7,673 nt of DNA from Bacteroidetes bacterium 4572_114. Lineage in GTDB: Bacteria; Bacteroidota; Bacteroidia; Bacteroidales; 4484-276. Below the pieces are notes generated by a model, which saw only the letters and a list, made by a program, of their open reading frames with translations, did no database searches and had not been told where the DNA came from. Positions 4,527-7,673 of this stretch are shown here, one piece after another; position 1 is the first letter of the stretch, and every line of letters starts with the position of its first letter. A program made the translations under genes and the position numbers. The stretch spans positions 1 through 7,673 of the forward strand of contig NIVA01000104.1 in the NCBI GenBank assembly GCA_002254335.1, given 5' to 3'.

Positions 4527-5477
4527 ATGAAATTAGGACTGGACGTAATGGGTGGTGATTTTGCACCGGAAGCTATAATAGATGGTGCAATATTGGCTCA
4601 GAAAGAGTTATCCGAAAACGATCAGATTGTCCTAATTGGTGATGAAGAGATCACCAGGTCTTTTCTTGAAAAGAAACAAACAGACCCCAATTTATTTCAA
4701 ATTGTAAATGCTGCCCAAACCATTGGGATGGCCGAGAAACCTTTGAAGGCCTTGGCATCCAAACCGGATTCAAGCCTGTCGGTAGGTTTCCGCATGTTGA
4801 AGTCACGGAAAATCCATTCGTTTGCCAGTGCCGGAAATTCAGGGGCCGTCATGGTTGGCGCCATGTACAGTGTGGGCAGCATTAACGGGGTTATCCGGCC
4901 CACGACCACCGGACGTATCCCACAAGAAAATGGAGGGGATGTTATTATCCTTGACATTGGCACCAATCCAGATGCAAAACCTGATGTACTTTACCAATTT
5001 GCAATCCTGGGATCAATTTATGCCCGATATGTTTTGAAGATCAAAAATCCGCGCGTGGGTTTGTTGAATATTGGTGAGGAGGAAGGGAAAGGTAACTTGT
5101 TGTGCCAATCGGCGTACCAGTTGATGAAGGATTCTAAGGAGTTTAATTTTTTTGGAAATATCGAAAGCCGCGACCTGTTTAAATCTAAAGTAGATGTGGT
5201 TGTTTGCGATGGCTATACGGGTAATATTGTCCTCAAACAAATCGAAACGATGTACCGCCTGTTGCAAAAAAGAAACCTGCTGGATGATTATTTCCTACGG
5301 TTTAACTACGAAAATTATGGGGGCAGCCCGGTTTTAGGGGTTAATTCAGGGGTGGTGATCGGCCATGGAATTTCAAGCCCGCTTGCTATCAAGAATATGA
5401 TACTACGTTCGAAAGAAATTGTAGAGGCCAAACTTGCTTCAAAAATCCGAAGGGCACTTCAAAAATATACCAGCTAA
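4527..5477 (+). CDS. plsX: Phosphate acyltransferase PlsX
   Basis: PlsX transfers the acyl group from acyl-ACP to inorganic phosphate, giving acyl-phosphate for the membrane acyltransferase PlsY, the first committed step of phospholipid synthesis in most bacteria. The 316 residues match the family's usual length. Visible landmarks are LDVMGGDFAPE (5-15), ASAGNSGAVMVGA (100-112), DIGTNPDAKPD in the middle, GLLNIGEEEGKGN and DGYTGNIVLK in the second half, and a C-terminal GHGISSPLAIKNMI. It is a peripheral, soluble enzyme with no transmembrane segment. Spacing to rpmF (36 bases) and fabH (26 bases) suggests one operon, the common rpmF-plsX-fabH arrangement. No truncation or missing motif is seen. 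Confidence 0.98.
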   Translation: MKLGLDVMGGDFAPEAIIDGAILAQKELSENDQIVLIGDEEITRSFLEKKQTDPNLFQIVNAAQTIGMAEKPLKALASKPDSSLSVGFRMLKSRKIHSFASAGNSGAVMVGAMYSVGSINGVIRPTTTGRIPQENGGDVIILDIGTNPDAKPDVLYQFAILGSIYARYVLKIKNPRVGLLNIGEEEGKGNLLCQSAYQLMKDSKEFNFFGNIESRDLFKSKVDVVVCDGYTGNIVLKQIETMYRLLQKRNLLDDYFLRFNYENYGGSPVLGVNSGVVIGHGISSPLAIKNMILRSKEIVEAKLASKIRRALQKYTS

Positions 5478-5503
5478 ACGATTCAGAAAAGATATCAAGA
5501 ATT

Positions 5504-6511
5504 ATGTCCAAAATAAAAGCTGCTATTACGGGTGTACACGCATGGGTGCCTGATTATATCCTGACCAACGATGAACTGGCCACAATGGTCGATACTTCGG
5601 ATGAATGGATTACGACCCGGACAGGCATCAAGGCCCGTCGTATATTAAAAGGTGAAGGCAAGGGCACTTCCCACATGGGCGCCGAAGCAGTAAAAGGGTT
5701 ACTTAAAAAAACAAACACCCATCCCGATGAGGTTGACCTGTTGATTTGTGCAACCGTGACCCCCGACATGCAATTTCCGGCCACCGCAAACATTATTGCC
5801 GATAAGGCCGGTATTAAATATGCTTTTCATTTTGATATCAATGCCGCATGTTCCGGACAAATATATGCACTTACTACAGCGGCCATGTATATCCAATCGG
5901 GGATGTACAAAAAAGTGATTATGGTAGGCGCCGACAAAATGTCTTCCATAGCCGATTATACCGATCGCACCACTTGTGTGATTTTTGGTGATGCCGCCGG
6001 TGCTATTATGTTGGAGCCTACCACCGAAGATATTGGGATAATCGATTCCATTCATCAATCGGATGGTGCCGGCAGGGTTCACTTGCACCAGAAGGCCGGG
6101 GGTTCGGTTAAACCGGCCTCTCATGCCACAGTGGATGCACGTGAGCATTATATTTACCAGGAAGGCCAGGCAGTATTCAGGTTTGCCGTATCAAGAATGG
6201 CCGATGTTTCTGTTGAAATGATGAAAAAACATAACATTGAACCTGAAGACCTTGCGTGGTTCGTGCCCCATCAGGCCAACAACAGGATTATTGAAGCGAC
6301 CGCCCGCAGGATGGGAATAGAAAAAAAACAGGTGATGATCAATATCCAGCGTTTTGGAAATACCACTTCGGCCACTATACCGCTCTGTTTATGGGAGTGG
6401 GAAGATAAATTAATGAAGGGCGATAATATTATCCTTGCCGCATTTGGTGGCGGTTTTACCTGGGGCGCAATATACCTGAAGTGGGCGTATAACGGTAAAA
6501 ACCATCGCTAG
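5504..6511 (+). CDS. fabH: Beta-ketoacyl-ACP synthase III (FabH)
   Basis: FabH condenses an acyl-CoA primer with malonyl-ACP to start type II fatty-acid synthesis. The 335 residues carry the full Cys-His-Asn triad: C116 in NAACSGQIYAL, H256 in VPHQANNRII and N286 in RFGNTTSATIP. The N-terminal DEWITTRTGIKARR and the C-terminal AAFGGGFTWGAIYLKW are also family hallmarks. It follows plsX by 26 bases and is the last gene of the cluster here. In many relatives the operon continues (for example accB-accC or era), but here a minus-strand gene faces it 28 bases beyond the stop. Primer preference (acetyl or branched) cannot be read from the sequence by eye. No terminator with a T-tract was found after the stop. 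Confidence 0.98.
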   Translation: MSKIKAAITGVHAWVPDYILTNDELATMVDTSDEWITTRTGIKARRILKGEGKGTSHMGAEAVKGLLKKTNTHPDEVDLLICATVTPDMQFPATANIIADKAGIKYAFHFDINAACSGQIYALTTAAMYIQSGMYKKVIMVGADKMSSIADYTDRTTCVIFGDAAGAIMLEPTTEDIGIIDSIHQSDGAGRVHLHQKAGGSVKPASHATVDAREHYIYQEGQAVFRFAVSRMADVSVEMMKKHNIEPEDLAWFVPHQANNRIIEATARRMGIEKKQVMINIQRFGNTTSATIPLCLWEWEDKLMKGDNIILAAFGGGFTWGAIYLKWAYNGKNHR

Positions 6512-6539
6512 GGAAAATTGAATATTGGAATTTCATTTC

Positions 6540-6785
6540 TTAAACAAGTTCAAGTCCATCAATTCTTTCAAAATACTTTTTCGCCATTTTAAAATTCTCA
6601 TTTTCCTCTTCGGTCATAACAGGGCCTGATAAAAGGAGTTCTGTTAATCCTTCATCTATACTTTTAGATACCACACTGTTATGCTGTCCATCAAGTTCCT
6701 TTCTTATTAGTAACTTATGTTCTGATGGCATTTGTCTAATCAAACCCAAAAGCTGATTTATTTCAATATCTATTTGAAGTTCCAT
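6540..6785 (-). CDS. Small protein of unknown function, possibly an orphan antitoxin-type protein
   Basis: Eighty-one residues starting MELQIDIEINQLLGLIRQMP, then a charged middle and a tail reading TEEENENFKMAKKYFERID. The helical N-terminus, a LLLSGPVMTEEE segment and the C-terminal helix resemble short Bacteroidota proteins often encoded beside PIN-domain toxins. That likeness is from memory and is not proof. No partner toxin lies downstream, where fabH converges 28 bases away, or upstream, where the GNAT gene diverges. It could be a solitary antitoxin or an unrelated small protein. The start has no Shine-Dalgarno site; a 7-of-8 match to the -7 box (TATTTCTG) lies about 25 bases before it. 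Confidence 0.6.
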   Translation of the reverse strand: MELQIDIEINQLLGLIRQMPSEHKLLIRKELDGQHNSVVSKSIDEGLTELLLSGPVMTEEENENFKMAKKYFERIDGLELV

Positions 6786-6835
6786 AATAAAACTACTTTT
6801 TACAGAAATAGTAATTTTTAATGGGTTACTTTTTC

Positions 6836-6843
6836 TATTTTTG
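6836..6843 (+). promoter_or_regulatory. Candidate -7 box very close to the GNAT start
   Basis: TATTTTTG matches TAnnTTTG but ends only four bases before the ATG at 6848. If it is real, the transcript would begin at or near the start codon and be leaderless. There is no TTTG at the proper upstream distance, and T-rich DNA gives such matches by chance. Confidence 0.3.
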
Positions 6844-6847
6844 AACC

Positions 6848-7276
6848 ATGATAAAAATCAAATCCTTCAACATCGGTTCTGAGAAATTGTACAGGCAGGC
6901 ACTTGAAATCAGGCGCAAGGTTTTTATAGATGGACAAAACGTTGATCCTGCCCTTGAGATCGGAAACGAGGAAAAATGTACCCACTATCTAATTCTTTTG
7001 GATGGCCAACCCATCGGGACTGCCCGTTGGCGTGAAACTGAAAAAGGGGTTAAACTGGAACGGTTTGCCATTTTGGGCGAATACCGGAACCTGGGATACG
7101 GAAGTAAAATACTTGACAAGGTGATGGCCGATATTATCCCCCTAGGGCGCATGATATATCTTAACTCACAATTGAAGGCCATGAATTATTATCAACGACG
7201 AGGCTTCATAAAAACTGGCGAAATTTTTAAAGAGGCCGGGATAGACCATTATTTGATGGTGAGAAAAACTGATTGA
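6848..7276 (+). CDS. GNAT family N-acetyltransferase, YjcF/ElaA-like
   Basis: A 142-residue soluble acetyltransferase that should use acetyl-CoA. Residues 21-32 (IRRKVFIDGQNV) match the IRxxVFxxEQxV opening of the YjcF/ElaA group. The acetyl-CoA pyrophosphate loop RxxGxG is at 80-85 (RNLGYG), after the strand ERFAILGEY (71-79). NSQLKAMNYYQRRGF (106-120) is the conserved second half, where a tyrosine usually acts as general acid, and GIDHYLMVRK (131-140) is the group's ending. The natural acceptor is unknown for most members. The gene is divergent from the small gene at 6540-6785 across 62 bases and has no operon partner in view. The length is complete. Confidence 0.93.
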   Translation: MIKIKSFNIGSEKLYRQALEIRRKVFIDGQNVDPALEIGNEEKCTHYLILLDGQPIGTARWRETEKGVKLERFAILGEYRNLGYGSKILDKVMADIIPLGRMIYLNSQLKAMNYYQRRGFIKTGEIFKEAGIDHYLMVRKTD

Positions 7277-7302
7277 TGATTAACGATTTTTGATTGATGA
7301 TT
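7270..7302. repeat. Short direct repeat across the GNAT stop
   Basis: TGATTGATGATT occurs at 7270-7281 and again at 7291-7302, a 21-base period. The first copy contains the GNAT stop codon. It may be a simple slippage duplication. Confidence 0.55.
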
Positions 7303-7543
7303 TGTAGGTTTTTTAAAGACAAGACAGTACAGGATATTGTTAGTGACATACAAAGCAAAAAAAGCAGTGCTTAAACAGTACGAACCAAGGAAACTAAAAA
7401 ACCCTTAAAGTACTAAATTAATTTGATCCCGCACGTGTGGGATGGTGATGTGCAAATCCAGACGGACGGACTATGTAAAACATCGTTATCATGTTAGCAT
7501 TAGTGACTTTTTAAGAGCCTAAGCGACACTGTGGGTTTTCGGA
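7303..7543. other. Intergenic stretch without a convincing gene
   Basis: Between the GNAT gene and the minus-strand gene at the right edge I find no protein-like frame longer than about 25 codons. The only structured item is the palindrome at 7426-7443. The two flanking genes converge here, so a terminator is expected, but none with a clear T-tract is evident. Confidence 0.5.
7426..7443. repeat. 18-base near-perfect palindrome
   Basis: ATCCCGCAC and GTGTGGGAT form nine-base arms with one G-T pair and no loop. The centre is CACGTG. With no loop it suits a dimeric protein-binding site better than an RNA hairpin, but it is far from any gene start in view. Confidence 0.4.
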
Positions 7544-7673
7544 TCAATTCACTACAACTTTTCGTGTCAGGTTGATGTATGGTTTCTTATTCTTATTAGA
7601 TATATCCCTTTGCGGAGTGCAGACAAATCAAGCACATCATTACCTGATAATTTTTTCTCACGAACTCTTTTCT
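7544..7673 (-). pseudogene. C-terminal type IX secretion sorting domain of a minus-strand protein, apparently frameshifted (partial)
   Basis: Reading leftward from the right edge, one frame gives KRVREKKLSGNDVLDLSALR then KGIYLIRIRNHTST and a TGA at 7567-7569. The pattern G-x-V-x-DLSxLxKGIYxIxI is typical of the Por secretion (type IX) C-terminal sorting domain, which directs Bacteroidota proteins across the outer membrane. Such tails normally end in a last strand like KKVVV. That strand exists in the next frame: KKPYINLTRKVVVN, then TGA at 7544-7546. One lost base around 7583-7587, in an A-rich run, would join the two into a normal domain. Either the gene is newly broken or the base was lost in sequencing. 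The passenger part is outside the window. Confidence 0.6.

Noticed and set aside
5699..6148. 149-codon open frame antisense to fabH
   Set aside because: It mirrors a certain fabH gene, has no family features, and has cysteine- and histidine-rich composition typical of shadow frames.
7448..7522. 24-residue plus-strand open frame
   Set aside because: Too short, no ribosome site, no recognisable motif; expected by chance in this stretch.

Overview
The window looks like chromosomal DNA from a member of the Bacteroidota. Four things support this. Several genes carry a TAnnTTTG-type -7 promoter box, and the best one has TTTG 20 bases upstream. L32 is the cysteine-poor form common in this phylum. 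The DUF177-rpmF-plsX-fabH order and the wording of the DUF177 protein fit. A type IX secretion sorting tail appears to enter from the right edge. Apart from the DUF177 gene, the starts mostly lack Shine-Dalgarno sites, as expected. I cannot name a genus.

Left part (1-1976): the N-terminal two thirds of a class II Fic AMP-transferase run off the left edge on the minus strand. Behind it lies a nitroreductase gene broken by an internal, frame-changing deletion. From about 1196 to 1970 the DNA is a patchwork. It holds three good 31-base REP-like hairpins, a fourth imperfect cluster copy and further degenerate pieces, an unrelated strong hairpin, a coding-like 3' remnant, and the C-terminal half of a REP-associated tyrosine transposase (RAYT) whose open frame starts right at a hairpin. 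This is the most unusual part: a decayed RAYT lying between copies of what are probably its own REP elements.

Middle (1982-6511): a DEAD-box RNA helicase gene has its promoter only 12 bases beyond the last repeat. After about 250 bases with no recognisable content comes a housekeeping cluster, DUF177/YceD-family protein, rpmF, plsX and fabH. It links ribosome assembly (YceD, L32) with phospholipid and fatty-acid initiation (PlsX, FabH). A very good promoter and a rare textbook Shine-Dalgarno site with a GTG start lie at its head. Two inverted repeats sit between the DUF177 gene and rpmF, where they could control the downstream genes.

Right part (6540-7673): a small minus-strand gene of unknown function, resembling orphan antitoxin-type proteins, faces fabH and is divergent from a YjcF/ElaA-like GNAT acetyltransferase. 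About 270 bases follow without a convincing gene but with a short direct repeat and an 18-base palindrome. The window ends in the C-terminus of a minus-strand protein with a type IX sorting-domain pattern that appears frameshifted near its end.

No tRNA, rRNA, CRISPR array or complete mobile element is visible.
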